A program made the translations under genes and the position numbers. Below the pieces are notes generated by a model. It did no database searches. It was not told the DNA's origin and saw only the letters and a program-made list of their open reading frames with translations. Shown here in pieces: positions 19,067 through 30,900 of a stretch of 64,000 nt of DNA. Source of the DNA: Escallonia rubra (taxonomy: Eukaryota > Streptophyta > Magnoliopsida > Escalloniales > Escalloniaceae); the NCBI GenBank assembly GCA_033065855.1, contig JAVXUO010000298.1:1-64000 (forward strand), given 5' to 3'. Position 1 is the stretch's first letter; every line of letters begins with the position of its first letter.

Positions 19067-19839
19067 AGAGAGAGAGAGAGAGAGAGATGAACAGAGATGA
19101 ACACGGTGGTGGGGAAGATGGGTAGGAAATTACAAATTTGCCCATGCCAGAACGGCATGTGCTGTGCACATGTGGACTTAAATCCCAAAATTGGACGGAC
19201 GTCCAATTTTGGAGCTCTTTGCAACGGTTTTGTCAACCTCGAGGGACATTATTGCAAAAATTGTAAACACGGGGGGCGAAGTGCAAAAACGTGTAAACCT
19301 CAGGGGACAGTTTTGTAATTAACCCTAATCAAAATCATGCGCAATACTCACAGGCTCAAGATTATGCACAAATAAAGCGTTGGTTTAGACTGTCAACTTA
19401 CATGATTAATTGGACGATTTAAGGAATTCTTGGGAAGATTATGAACATATCTACTTGCTAGTGCCACTGGGAAGATAGGGAAGAAGAAAGAAGAGTTTCA
19501 AAATTAGGGGTTTGGGCTATTTAAATACACCATTCGCTATACTATTTGGCGGATGAGTTATGTTGTATAAGGAAAAACTGCCTCACCGTCCGCTAGATAA
19601 TGTAGTAGACGGTAAGAGGTTGGATAAGGACAAATCGCCCCACCGTCCACCAATAGTGTATCGGACGTAGAGGGGAAAGATGTGACATTTGCCAGAAAAA
19701 GGTCGTCCGCTACACAATGTAACGGACAACTTTTAGCCTGACAAAGGTCAATGTCAAAAAGTCGTCCAAAAAACTAGTGAGACTAAGGTGATCTTGGAGG
19801 CCTTTCATTTTTCTTTATAATGTCACAAGTTAAGTATGA

Positions 19840-21970
19840 ATTTGAGTGAAAATTGTGGGGGCAAGGGATCCCTTCCTTTTACGAGTAACAAAGAGGCACA
19901 TTTTGCCGCTAAAGGAAAAGGAAACACGATGATAGAAACATCTTAGGCCTAAAATAAAGGTAATAGGAAACACGAGCATAGAAACATTTTAGGCCTAAAA
20001 TTTAAAAGTTCCGTTAAATGCCATAACCATCATTTCGATCGTCTTGGCTATAAAAATTGAGCGGTGGATCTGGAACGGAAGTCAGCAAATCAGGTATTTG
20101 CATGTTGGGGACGTGCGACTTTGAAGAGTAAAGTTAACCTTGACGCTCTCATATATAGTGTATGTCGGTTGTTTGGGATAAAAAAGTTCCTTAAACCCGC
20201 TAAAAATAAAGGACATGACAAATGAAATGAAAGGTATGAACTAATTTGAATACCCTTTATACTGTTGTTACATTAACCTCAGAAATGGAGATAGATTAAG
20301 GCTTGCCAATTTTACTCACTTCTTAGTATCAAGACACACTTAAAGGTATATCCGTTCCTAAAAACAAATTATAGGAGCTGGAGTTCGAAGAATACATAAC
20401 TATTTAAATATTTATCCCTCCCTATGCTGTAAAGTGCTACGTACTTGTGGATATTCACCTAAGTAAGTGTGAAAGTAGAATCGCTTCTAATGAGAAATGA
20501 GGATGATTCTCTAGAACAATCGTGACATCGAGGAGGCCACATGGCCTTCTAAGCAGCTTCACTCTGCTTCTATGATGATCGTTCGTTCACCAATTTGGTG
20601 ATGATCGAATAATACAGCCATCTTAACTCCCTTGCATCCTTCATGCTCTATATATAACCACTACTGTTATTGCCAATTTCTCTTTCAATTGATTTCAAAA
20701 CCATCTTTTCATCCTTTTTGTACCTGGGCAATACATTAACTAGTTCGAGCTGCACCATTCGGAGGTGAAGACCGTTGAATCCTGGACGCCCATCGCTAGG
20801 TTCAGTGCATTGTGGATTTGATTCAAAAGAGGGCAAATTTTGGTTTTAAGGACAGTCATGCTTCGGTGGAATTAGGTATGACGGGGAGTGGAAATTGTGT
20901 GGCATAGGAACCATTCTCTTTAAGAAATAGGCACATTTTACTGCTGAAAAGGGGAAGGTTACATGGACTTAAAATCATTTTGGGCCTAAATTAAACTTTC
21001 TATTAAATGCTATAACCATAGTTGCAGCCATCTTGACTTCCATTTTACGATTGAGGTGGACGGAGGCACGGTAGTGAGACTAAAACCAAGTATTTGCATG
21101 TTAAAGATGAGCTACTTTGAACAGTAAAGTTAACCTCGCCACTCTCATAGTGAACGTCTATTGTTTGGGATGAAAAACATTCCTCTGATCAGCTGAAAAT
21201 AAGTACACGATAAATTAAATGTAAAGTATAAACTAACTTAAGTATCCTTTATATTATTGTTAAATGAGAACTATTATATTTGTTGCTAAAAGCATGTATA
21301 AAAGCTGGAGTCCAAAGAATAGATAACTATTTGCATAATGATGAATTATCCCTTCTTTTGCTATAAAGTGCTATACAATTGCATCTACCTGCTTGTGGCA
21401 TTCACCTTAATGAGTACAGAAGTGGAGATATCGTGGAGGAGCATAGCCTTCTAAGCGCCTTCCGATTACTACTCGTTTGATTGTAAGATGTGTGGATCAG
21501 TGGGTTTGGTCGCTGCACTTCATCTTTGAATCAGAAGTGGGTTGTTGTATTTCATTCAAAAATAAGTTGAAAATTATACTATTGATTGGAAACCGAATCA
21601 AAGCAGCTACTCTGCTCCAGTCACGGTTAAGAGTGTCTACGTTAACAAACCTTGACTCCCTTGCAACCCTTCATGCTTTATATAAACCCTACTGCTATTA
21701 CCAGTTTCAATTGATTTCAAAACCATCTTTTCATCTTTTTTGTATTTGGGCAATATATTAAAGAGTTCGAGCTAAACCCCTGGATAGTGAAAACCGTTGA
21801 CTCCTGCATGCCCATCACTAGATTCAGAGCACTGTGTTTGCGCACTTATGCAAACACTCAATCAATTTGTTGGCAATTGCTACAATTGATTCAAATGTGT
21901 GATATTTTTTTTTGCCTCTTGAAGAGTAAATCTTCAAAGCGGTTGGAAAATTGGAAAGTGCGAAAATGAA
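19840..21970. repeat. Diverged ~1-kb direct duplication with promoter-like ends
   Basis: The segment 19840-20850 is repeated at 20860-21970. Shared blocks include AGTAAAGTTAACCT(C/T)G, TGTTTGGGAT(A/G)AAAAA, CAATTGATTTCAAAACCATC and TTTTCATC. Each copy carries a TATA motif (CTATATATAACC near 20647, TTTATATAAACCC near 21677), then GACTCC or ATCCTGG..GCCCATC, as a promoter and leader might. No coding sequence of a known family follows either copy. Conservation is moderate with many indels. Confidence 0.75.
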
Positions 21971-22024
21971 AATTGTAGAAAGTGAACCCAAATGTAAATC
22001 GAAGGCATCTAACTTCTAATCTAT

Positions 22025-22452
22025 GAAGGCTTACGGCTATGTTTTACAACATTTTTTTTTTGTTTTCAGTTTTCAAAAAAAAAAAATTTAAGAGCAACTT
22101 AAATTTTTTTTTTTACAAAAACAATTGAGTGTTTCAAAACCCAATTTTTATTTTCAGTATTTTTTTTTTTGGTGTTTGATAACCTATTTTTTATTTTGGA
22201 TTTTTTTTTGTGGTGGCTGACAGTGGCTAGTGGCTGCTGGAGTTGGGCGCCGGCCGGCGATGGGAGGGCGGTGGTGGTCTAAAATAAAAAAAAACCAAAA
22301 CTGAAAAAATAAACTCATTTTTAGAATTTTTTTTTCTTCAATTTAAAAACTCGTTTTTTAAACTGAAGAAAAAGAAAAAAATGGTTACCAAACGCAACTT
22401 TTTTTTCAATTTCCAAAACTGGAAAAAAAAGTTGTATCAAATAGGACCTTAG
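22025..22452. mobile_element. Possible short inverted-repeat (MITE-like) element
   Basis: Imperfect inverted ends: GGCTATGTTTTACAACATTTT on the left and, in reverse, GGTCCTATTTGATACAACTT on the right. The interior is rich in long T and A runs plus a short GC-rich core. A similar A/T-run block with CAAACAGAGCC occurs at 1840-1995. No convincing target duplication was found, so class and borders are uncertain. Confidence 0.4.
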
Positions 22453-22764
22453 TCTTCCAAAGAAGAAAGATTTCTCTTTGAAAAGAGAAGGAAAAAAAAG
22501 GATTTCATTGATTATGTTTGATGTCCATTACAAACTAAATCTTGAAAAATAACTCCCACTTCACTTAGAAAAACCCTTGTCCCTTATCAATAGAAAATAA
22601 CTACTGTCACTTAAAAAATAACGAACTACCCTTATGCCTTATCAATAAAAACACATTTAACATAATAAACTAGCTTCCAATTTAATACTCGAATCCATCA
22701 TCATCCCTTCTTGCAAATAATAATCTGAACCTTAAAGCCATTTGATGACAATTACTTGGCTAAG

Positions 22765-22925
22765 GGTAATTTCCAGCAAGAAAGGCCTTCAAGGTTTGGT
22801 AGTCTACATCAACGAGAATTGTTACCTGAAGCTCCAAGTTGTCATAGAGTTAATATATTTAATACATCTTCTGGAAGGGTGCCACTCAAACTATTGATGT
22901 CTAGAGCCAGATCCTCCTAGTTAAA
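22765..22925 (-). pseudogene. LRR receptor-like fragment
   Basis: On the minus strand the sequence reads LDINSLSGTLPEDVLNILTL, the LxxNxLSGxLPxxLxxLxxL leucine-rich repeat pattern of plant receptor-like proteins. Stops follow on both sides. It sits just upstream of the LINE and is similar in type to the pseudogenes at 43712-45860 and 56338-58172. Confidence 0.55.
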
Positions 22926-22984
22926 GATGCTACTAATACCTTGTGGATTGTAGCTACAAACAGAAGAGAGAGAGCAGTTCCTCG

Positions 22985-25249
22985 ATAACATAGAGACGGA
23001 GCATATTCCTCCGTTTGGAGGAGAAAACACTATGAAAGAGTTCAGGCCAATAGCATGTTGTAATGTACTTTATAAGTGTGTCTCTAAGATACTTTGTGCA
23101 AGAATTAAACAAGCCTTGCCACAGTTGATTAGTAAACAGCAGTCAGTTTTTGTGGCCAAGAGATCTATTGCTGATAATATACTCCTCATGCAAGAATTGG
23201 TTAAGAATTACCACAAGACAGGAGGTGCTCCTAGATGTGTGATGAAGGTGGATTTTCAAAAGGCATATGACTCAGTGGGGTGAGATTTTTTAAGGAAAGT
23301 AATGGAAATTATGATGTTCCCTCCTAAATTTGTTCAGTGGATCATGCAGTGTGTATGCACTGCAAAATTCTCTATTAGCCTAAATGGTAATGTGGAAGGT
23401 TTTTTTAGCAGCTCAAAGGGTCTAAGGCAAGGAGACCCTATCTCTCCCTACCTTTTCTTGTTGGTTATGGAAACCTTCTCTGGAATTATGAGCAGCTATG
23501 CCCTGGATAGGGATTTTGTCTACCATCCTAAATGCAAAAAGCTTCAGATACACCACCTAAGCTTTGCAGATGATTTGTTTCTCTTGGCTCAAGCTCAACC
23601 AAGTACACTTAGACTTATCAAATCAGCTCTAGAGGATTTTGAGCACTTATCTGGGCTAAGCCCCAACCTTAATAAAAAGTTGTATTTTCTTTGCTGGGGT
23701 GGAGGAATCAAGTGCAAGAGGTATGGCAGACCTAGTTGGTATGCCTATTGGTAGTCTTCTTGTTACATATCTTGGGGTGCCATTAAGATCAAGAAAGCTA
23801 CAATTCCAGGATTGAAAAGTACTTGTAGAGAAGATAACAAAGAAGATATCTTGCTGGGCAACTAAAGTTCTTTCATATGCAAGCAGAGTAGAAGTAGCTA
23901 TTTCTGTTTTGAGTAGTATGTTTGTTTATTGGTGCTCTATCTTCCTTCTACCTTAAAGAATTATCAAGCTGATTGAAGTGAAAATTAGAGCCTTTGTTTG
24001 GCATGGTAAAGAAGCTAAATGCACAGGAGCTAAAGTAGCTTGGAAAGATTTGTGCACTCCAAAAAGTGAAAGAGGTTTGGGATTAAAAAGAGTTGTGGAG
24101 TGGAATAAGGCTGCCATTTGTAAACACATTTGGGACCTTGCTCATAAGAAGGATTCTCTATGGGTCAAGTGGTGCCACATTTTCATCATTAAGCAGAGGC
24201 ATCTTTGGACTTTCAAGCCACCAGTTTGTTTGTCCTGGACTTGGTGTAAAATCCTGAAGATCAGAGAGAAATGTAGTCACTTTATGAATTACAAAGTGGG
24301 GGATGGGAATTTGATATGGTTGTGGCTGGATAATTGGCTCCTTGAAAAACTAATAATCCAGCACTATGGGCAAAGGAGAATATATGACTCGGGGCTGGGC
24401 ATCAAAGCAAAAGGAAATGGAGAGATACAGGGCAATGCATGGAAATTGTTACCCAACAGATCAGTGGATCTTAGAAGGTTAAATGGTATCTTGGCTACAC
24501 TACCTGTTCCTGATACTAGGAATCTTGACCAAGTAAAATGGATGCTCAGTTCTAATGGTGAATTTACCATTAAATCTGCTTGGGAAGCTAATGGAACAAG
24601 AGTTCCAATAGCGCATGGGAGTAAACTAGTCTGGGTCAAATGACATATTCCCAGATGTGCTACAATTTTGTGGCTTCTATGTAAAGTGTGATTGAGAACC
24701 AAGACAAAACTTAAGGAATGGAATGTCATACCTGAAGATCAAAGTGTTATATGTAAGAGAGTTCCTGAAAATGATAATCACTTATTTGTGCAATGCTCTT
24801 ATGCACAGAACATATGGAAGGAAGCTTTTAAGAAGCTGAACATGAGCATACCTCTGCTAACATGGCAGCAACTCATGCAATATTCAATGCTTCAATTCAG
24901 GTGGAAAAGTCTCAAAGCAAGAATGTGTAAACTCTTAATAGCTGTGGTCATCTATGGGTTTTGGCAAGAGAGGAATGCTAGAATATTCAACCAACAAGAA
25001 GCTACAGAAGAGGGGTGTATGCAAATGATCAAGCAATGGGTCTATTACAGAACACTGAGCTGGAAGAAAAGTCATGCAACAACTCAAAATATGGAGATCT
25101 GTCAAGCATGGAATTTAGATACACAAAGAGTACTCTTAGTATAATGTACATTTTGTAAAGTAGAGATCAGAGAACTGTATATAGATTGAAAACGTTTTTG
25201 TATATGTTTGAGCTTAATGAATACAAATGACCTTTGACCAAAAAAAAAA
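22985..25249 (+). mobile_element. LINE (L1-like) retrotransposon, 5'-truncated
   Basis: The 3' end is a short poly-A (25240-25249) after TGACCTTTGACC. It holds the reverse transcriptase ORF with C-terminal zinc finger, and the endonuclease and gag-like ORF are missing, so it is a typical truncated L1-type copy. A weak candidate target duplication (AACAGAAGAGA near 22964, AACAGAAAAGA near 25258) is not convincing. Confidence 0.85.
23032..25144 (+). pseudogene. LINE reverse transcriptase and zf-RVT region
   Basis: Non-LTR reverse transcriptase in several frames. Seen in order are EFRPIACCNVLYKCVSKILC (23035), MKVDFQKAYDSV (23242), KGLRQGDPISPYLFLLVME (23420), the catalytic LSFADDLFLLAQ (23560), a YLGVPL motif (~23770), WKDLCTPKSERGLGLK (24040), and DQVKWMLSSNGEFTIKSAW (24530). 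A zf-RVT domain follows with KEWNVIPEDQ..HLFVQCSYAQNIW (24715-24820). Defects: a stop replaces the Trp after YDSV (23281-23283), frame breaks at 23700-23980, and a stop at 24643. The catalytic Asp pair is intact, but the element could not encode a working protein. Confidence 0.9.
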
Positions 25250-25499
25250 CAGTAAGTAACAGAAAAGAAATGAAATTTGTGATAAGAGCTCCTAGAGTTT
25301 ATTCATTCCACCCTTAAACTAATTATGTTCCTGTTTACCAATACAGTAATAAGAGGGAAAGGGAATTATAGCTTTTTCAAAAGATTGCCTGATTGCCCAA
25401 ATTGGAGAATGATTGCTGTAATACCCCAAAAATTTTCTTTTTCGTAAGCTAAATTTTTTCCTTAAAAATAAATAAGTTTGTGTTCTTTTCGTAATATTG

Positions 25500-25765
25500 A
25501 GAAAGTGTGGAAAATGTTTCTGTGGGATTCGGTCGAATGGAAATAGTGTTTTGGTCGAATGAATAGTGTTTCATTCGAATGAATAGTATTTTGGTCGAAT
25601 GAATCGTGTTTTAGTCGAATGAATAGTGTTTGTTTCGAATGAAAATTGTGTTGATTTAAGGAAGAATGAGGATTGAAGTTTTCGGTCGAATGGAAATAGT
25701 TTTTGGTCGAATGGAAAATCAAGATTTGAGGAAAGGCATTTTCGCGACTGAAATTTCGAGTCGAA
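25500..25765. repeat. TCGAATGAATAGTGTTT minisatellite in the LTR
   Basis: Roughly ten imperfect ~25-base units built on GGTCGAATGAATAGTGTTTT. ORFs with HSTE/IRPKH repeats arise from it and are not genes. Confidence 0.8.
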
Positions 25766-26603
25766 TGAAACATCTTTTGCTTCAAATGGATCTAGTAATT
25801 TTGCTTTCTTATAAATGGTTTTCTTTCCAGACCTTTTGTTCTCTATTTCATTCCCTTTTCCGCGGAGAGAGGGAGAGAGAGATTAGAGGGCTTGGGAATT
25901 GAAGCTCCTTTGGTATTAAGGTGGTGCCATGAGGTTTTCTTGTCCAAAAACTTGATTGAGGTAAGGGATTTTATCGCTTTTTACTGTGGGAAGGTACTTT
26001 CGAAATCCGAAAGCTTATGCTTTGTACAATTCTGTTCATCTTTATTAGTTCACTTGGTTTGTTTAACTTTTGTTTTTGTTTAAAACATTGTGTACCCTCC
26101 TCCATTTGTGCCTTGATGAGCACACCTTTGCGTTTGTACATTTGTGGCCGTCAATTTAAGATTGGCATTGACTATGTAGAACAACTCTCAGATTGAGAGG
26201 GTCCTTTGGTCACATGTTTGAGATGTTAGCGAGCAATAGACTCCTACATGCTACCGGTAGCACAAGTTTGATGTTTGTATATTTGGTTCAACATATGGGT
26301 CTTATGACCAACATAGTCTTTGTATGTTGTACCATGCCCGACATATATTAGCCATGTGCTATGGGATTACATGCTTAACTTTGTTGCTTCCATATTTGAT
26401 AATAAGATATGGGTTTCTCACTTCCATTTAGTATCGCATTCGTCTCTGTTTATTTCGCTAGATAACTAATCATTTTGCTACCTTGCTGGGTTAGTCGAGC
26501 TCATCCTTTTTTCTTTTCAACCTTGCCTTTGCCACTGGTGAAGGAAGGGACAATGAATAATTTGGTGACGATGGAGTTTTGAGACTTTGCTTAGTATCGT
26601 AAA

Positions 26604-27734
26604 GGGTCAAATACACGTAGGTACCCTGAAACTACCACAAAGTCTCACCTGAGGGTCTCAAAGTTTAATTTTTACACATAAGGGCCTGTAACTCCAAATT
26701 TGCAACAAGTAAGGGCTTCCGTCCAACTTCCTAACGATCTAGCCTTTTCCGTTAGGGGCAATTTCGTCAAGCCATATTTGGTTTGAAGGCAATTAATCCC
26801 CTGTACTGTTTCCTCTCCCCTTCTCTCTATTTTGTTGTTCCATTTTTTGCAGGGAAATGGCTCCTCGACGCAATCATAGGGCTCCACCTGATCCTTCCTC
26901 TTCTCCTCAATCTTTGCCCACATCGCCACCGTCGTTGTCCTCCACCTGCTCCTCCTCCTTTCCCGCTGTCATCGCCCCGTCCCCCTCGGCCCAGTCCCTC
27001 GTCTCCACCACCATCTTCGTCGACCTCCTCTTCTCTGCCTCCGTCGAGATCCGCGACACCCGGTGGTTCTGGCGCCGGTCTAAGACTCTTCTCCAGTGGC
27101 TCATCTGCTTCCCTCTCGGCACGCGCCCCTCTTACCGCATGTTTTTCTGGTCCTACGCCTTCTACCTACCCTGCTTCCTCCACGCCCTCCGCACATTCTT
27201 CACCATCTACATGTCATTCTTGTGGCTAAAGTTTTCAGTCTTTTCAAGTGTTAGCCATTTTGTTGCGAATCTGCCCAAAATTATTCTTACTGTTTTGGAG
27301 TAGCGTTGTAATTGGCCTGTTTTAGTTGTCGTGATTACAATCGCATTATTCACGTTTTCATATGGTGGTTCGAATTTAGGGTTTTCAGTCTGTATTGATT
27401 GTTGGGTGCCAAAATTGTTAAAGAATTCGGTTCCACCATGTAGGAGGAATAACAAGGACAAGGGAGGAGGGTTGAAAGGGAAAAGGACAAATGCAAATGA
27501 GGTGTTGAGATGGAGTAGGGTTCCAAAAATAAAGGTGTTTTACAATAAAAAAAAAACCAAATATGGCTTGACGAAATTGCCCCTGACGGAAAGGGCTAAA
27601 TCGTTAGGAATTTGGACGGATGTCCTTACTTGTTGCAAATTTGGAGTTATAGGCCCTTATGTGTAAAAATTAAACTTTGGGACCCTCGAGTGAGACTTCG
27701 AGATAATTTCAGGGTACTAACATGTATTTAACCC
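26604..27734. mobile_element. Pack-MULE carrying an ELO gene fragment
   Basis: Flanked by a perfect 9-base duplication TATCGTAAA (26595-26603 and 27735-27743). Ends are GGGTCAAATACACGTAGGTA and, in reverse, GGGTTAAATACATGTTAGTA. Inverted repeats of ~180 bases include CAAATTTGCAACAAGTAAGG versus its complement. The 1131-bp element lies inside the older LTR, has no transposase, and its GC-rich interior matches a host ELO gene. Confidence 0.9.
26857..27303 (+). pseudogene. Captured ELO-type fatty acid elongase fragment
   Basis: Reads SLVSTTIFVDLLFSASVEIR, then DTRWFWRRSKTLLQWLICFP, LGTRPSYRMFFWSYAFYL and FLHALRTFF. These match the plant ELO/GNS1-SUR4 family (HOS3-like), whose members have AEIRDTRW.WRR and FFWSYxFYLSRFLHLxRTFF. 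After RTFF the sequence jumps to SFLWLKFS, which corresponds to a later part of the protein, so an internal segment is missing (including the usual HxxHH region). Upstream is a Pro/Ser-rich out-of-frame stretch. ELO enzymes act in the ER membrane; this piece cannot be functional. Confidence 0.8.
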
Positions 27735-27913
27735 TATCGTAAACTTTGTAGTTGTAACTTGAAATCTCACCTAGATAGGGGTCTTGGATTGTAATGTATT
27801 AGAATATATTTTTTAGCCGCTGCTCATAGACGGTCCTATTGTAAGGGAATATTTTTGGAATTGAATTGTGATAGACTTTTGTTACGCAGAGATGCTTTAT
27901 GTTAGAAGTTTTA

Positions 27914-30900
27914 TGTAACACCCCGATACTTTTTCGGGGTTATTTAATTTTTTTTAGCAGCAAATTATTTTTCTTAGCGCCGATAGTTTTCGAACAACTT
28001 TTAATGGCAAATTAAATATTTAGTGATTAGCGTGACCGAGATTTTTATGAGTAAGCTTTTAGCGAGAATATTCTTACTTAATGTCGATATTTTTTTTTGC
28101 GAATTTAGCAACCAATAAGGAAACGGGGTAGCTTGTCAAACACATTAAAATTTTCAAGCACATAAGTTATAGTAAGTAATTTATTTTGGACCTGTTTATT
28201 ATAATAGTAAGTCATGGGTGAAATTTAAAAGGATTAACGAAACTTGAAGGGAGTTTTTGGTAGTTTATCTTTTAGGGCATGGGCGGACCACCCACCTGAC
28301 CGGTGGGGGCCATGGTACCCCCTCATTTTTTGGGAAATTTTTTTTTTGATATATGGATAGTGCATAAATACATTTAAATAAAATACAAAAATGCCGTTAT
28401 AATAATTAATTAAGATTTTATTTTGTTGTGTTGTTTACTCTTGTGCGATCGGTTATCAAATATTTGTCTTTTTCATTTCCTTGTTGTTCGATCTTCACTC
28501 TTCTAAATTCTAAAACATCAAATTACAAAAAAGAAAAAGAAAAAAAGAAAGCCAAGGTAAATAAATCACTTTAAATAGTATATTTATATGATTGGTAGTC
28601 AAATAGAGCATGTATTTTGTATATAGTGATGCTAATTACATTATGTTTCTGATTTGTCATGTTTTATGTAAACTTGAATCTTTTAAAATTCTTTTAAGTG
28701 AGTCATTAATTTTTTATTTTTTTTGCTTTCCGCGATTAGACTTTCTAAATCCGCCCCTGTTTTAGGGTTTTCTATTTATACCCCTTTTGAGAGAGACAGC
28801 CGGCCCTATGTTTTCATTCCAAATTTCTGAGACATGGTTAAGAGAGGAACGGACGGAGGGATTTTCTGGCGATCGAATACCATGTTCCGGTAAGGTTTGC
28901 TTTACAGTTATGTACTTTTCAGATAGATATGCATACATAGGTTATATATATATTAGATAAATACGTGACTGAGCTGGGTGTATTTGTGCGTGTGTTTTGG
29001 GATCTGCCGATCGAGAGTGTGAGTGTACGTGAGGGGAAAAAGGGTGTAGTGTGCTGTGATGGGGCTCCTGCCGGGAACAAGAGCGACGACAGCCATGTGT
29101 CCTGAGAAAGCAAGGGTACGGATGAGAAAATGGAGCTGCAGATCTGTGTGTTGTGTGCGAGAAAGGTGTGTGCCCGCGACTGTTCATCTATGTGTGATGT
29201 GGGTTTTGCAAGGGAGATGAGGGACTGCCGTTGAGGCAGTCCCTGTGAGTGTTGTGTATGCTTGCTTGGCGTGGGGTGAAGCTGCCAAGAAGACAGCTGA
29301 TCGAGTGCTTTTGTGGGGTGTATGTGTGTGTTATGCGCTCCAGTGTGTGTGTGTTTGCGGTGGAAGTTGGAGTATAGTGTGTTTAGTGCATGAGTGTAAT
29401 GTGATGTGTGTTTATGTATACATAATGGGTTTGGGATGTGCAAAAGTGACTACTGTGTAGACTCATGGGTTTGTATAAGAGAAGGATGGAGGAGATGAAG
29501 AGTGCAGCCGTAGGTTGGGTGTGGGTGGTGTAAGCTGTGCGTGTGTTTTGGTGTGTGTAGGTTGCATGAAAGTATATGTGTGTTTGGGTGCAGCTGGGTC
29601 GTGTATATGTGAGTGTTATTTGTGTGTGAGAGTGTGTGTAATGTGAGAGTGAGGGAAGGTATGAGGGTCTGTGTAAATGTGTGTGAGTGTGAGAGCAAGG
29701 AAAAATGGGGTGCATGTGTGTTTGGGTACGGAGGAAGGGAACCAGCTACTGCCTTTAAAGTGTGTGGCATTCGGTATAGTGTGTATATGTGTCTCTGTGT
29801 GTGTAAAGGAAAATGAGAGATAGTTGTGGTTATGAGATGAAAATGGGCAGCAAGGGAAGCTGTGTGAACAGTAACCATGAGCTGGTGAGTGTATTTTGGT
29901 TTGGAGATAAGTACGGAGCGGGAATTTTTGGGTTCGCGTTAAATTCGATACGTGCATATGTTAATGTACGCTTATCGATAGCACGTGAAAATTTGCAGTA
30001 TAATACGTTAGAACATATTAGAATTCTTGGCAAAATTTCATAATTTTCTGAGATCGTATGAACTTTTAGTATTTTCTGTAATTTCAGATATGGAAAATTC
30101 TTTTGGAGTCTTTAAACCCTGAAAATGTTTTGGGAAAAATTATAGTAATGTTTTTATAGTACAATAAAGACTCAGTAAAAGTTTGATGATTTTTGGGATC
30201 GATTTGCTATGGTTTCCATATCGCATTATTTTTAGCAAGATGAATATTTGAAAAATAGTTTTAATGCTTTTTAATTTCTGATTTAAATTTATATGATTTT
30301 TATACATATTTTAAAGCTGTTACAAAAAAGTATGGGACTTATTTTGCAGCAGGAAGTAGTTTTTGCAATTTATGAGTTTTTATTGTATATAAAGAAATTA
30401 TTTTAATTCGAAAATATTCAAAATTTCAGAAAATTCATATTTTGACTTATTATAATTTTATAAGCTATAAAAGTGTTTTATTTTAATTTATAGTAATTTG
30501 AAATATTGTTACGCATTAAAGAGCGTACCGAGTTCATAATTAGGTTGGCCGCGTGCGAGGCGCGCTTTGAGTTACGCGATTTTGGAGTTCGGAGTGAGCA
30601 CGTGGGGATATTATGATATTAGGTCTATAGTAATGTAGCATAGATTTTGTTATAACCAATGGATTGCCAATCTAGGTTTATTCAGAGATCATTAATCAAC
30701 ATCGAGGTTGGTAGCATTCCTTAGCTTGGACCGAGGTAAGGAATTCTATCCGAACCCTATTTTGTTATTCTAATTTCAAATGCTTATAACAACAGTTTTA
30801 CAAACTAGATTGAATGTTGATTTTATTGATATAAAAATGTTTTTAAATTGCTCATGAAATCCTCAATTGAGCCTTATAGCGATCGTTTGGAATTCTGTTT

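Larger units (their letters stand above)
17917..19325. mobile_element. Pack-MULE with three captured gene fragments
   Basis: Long terminal inverted repeats of ~210 bases (17917-18130 and 19110-19325), for example TTAATTACAAAACTGTCCCC and AAAATTGGACGTCCGTCCAA at both ends. They are flanked by a perfect 9-base duplication TAATCAAAA (17908-17916 and 19326-19334). The related MULE copy has a single TAATCAAAA at 52937-52945, which is the empty site. The 1409-bp element has no transposase. Inside are fragments of a GNAT acetyltransferase (+), a CHX antiporter (+) and a malectin-like protein (-). The left terminal two bases (AC) differ from the right (GG in reverse). Confidence 0.9.
10660..19770. 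mobile_element. MULE relic (PMD side), split by two insertions
   Basis: Three pieces, 10660-11082, 17622-17907 and 19335-19770, are colinear with 52020-53400, a related MULE side. Shared blocks include CTAAGGTTATTGTCATCTCT, AAAACCCATTCCACG versus AAGCCAATTCCACA, TATACAATGTT, GGATCTTCTGG versus TGATCTTCTAG, and GCAATACTCACA. The gaps are exactly the CACTA element 11083-17621 and the Pack-MULE 17917-19325. The right part ends with GTCCGCTAC...GTAACGGAC stem-loops like those at 53140-53400. Homology stops near 19765. Confidence 0.8.
25417..27913 (+). mobile_element. Older Ty3/gypsy-type LTR, partial
   Basis: Starts with TGTAATACCCCAAAAATTTT, the usual start of Ty3-type plant LTRs. It contains a TATA-like TTATAAATGG near 25809, a GAGGTAAGGGATTTTA stretch near 25960, and a 3' region (TTGTAATGTATTAG, TTAGCCGCTG, AGACGGTCCTATTGTAAGGG) typical of such LTR ends. 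It is interrupted by the Pack-MULE 26604-27734. On the right it is cut at 27914 by the next retrotransposon. No coding region belonging to it was found, so it may be a solo or broken LTR. Confidence 0.65.

Noticed and set aside
25462-25785. Minus-strand ORF with HSTE/IRPKH repeats
   Set aside because: Translation of the TCGAATGAATAG minisatellite in an LTR.
28919-29957. Long His/Thr/Ser-rich minus-strand ORFs up to 174 codons
   Set aside because: They are the complement of a GTGTGTG-rich stretch inside a retrotransposon LTR, with no domain and no splice or promoter context.
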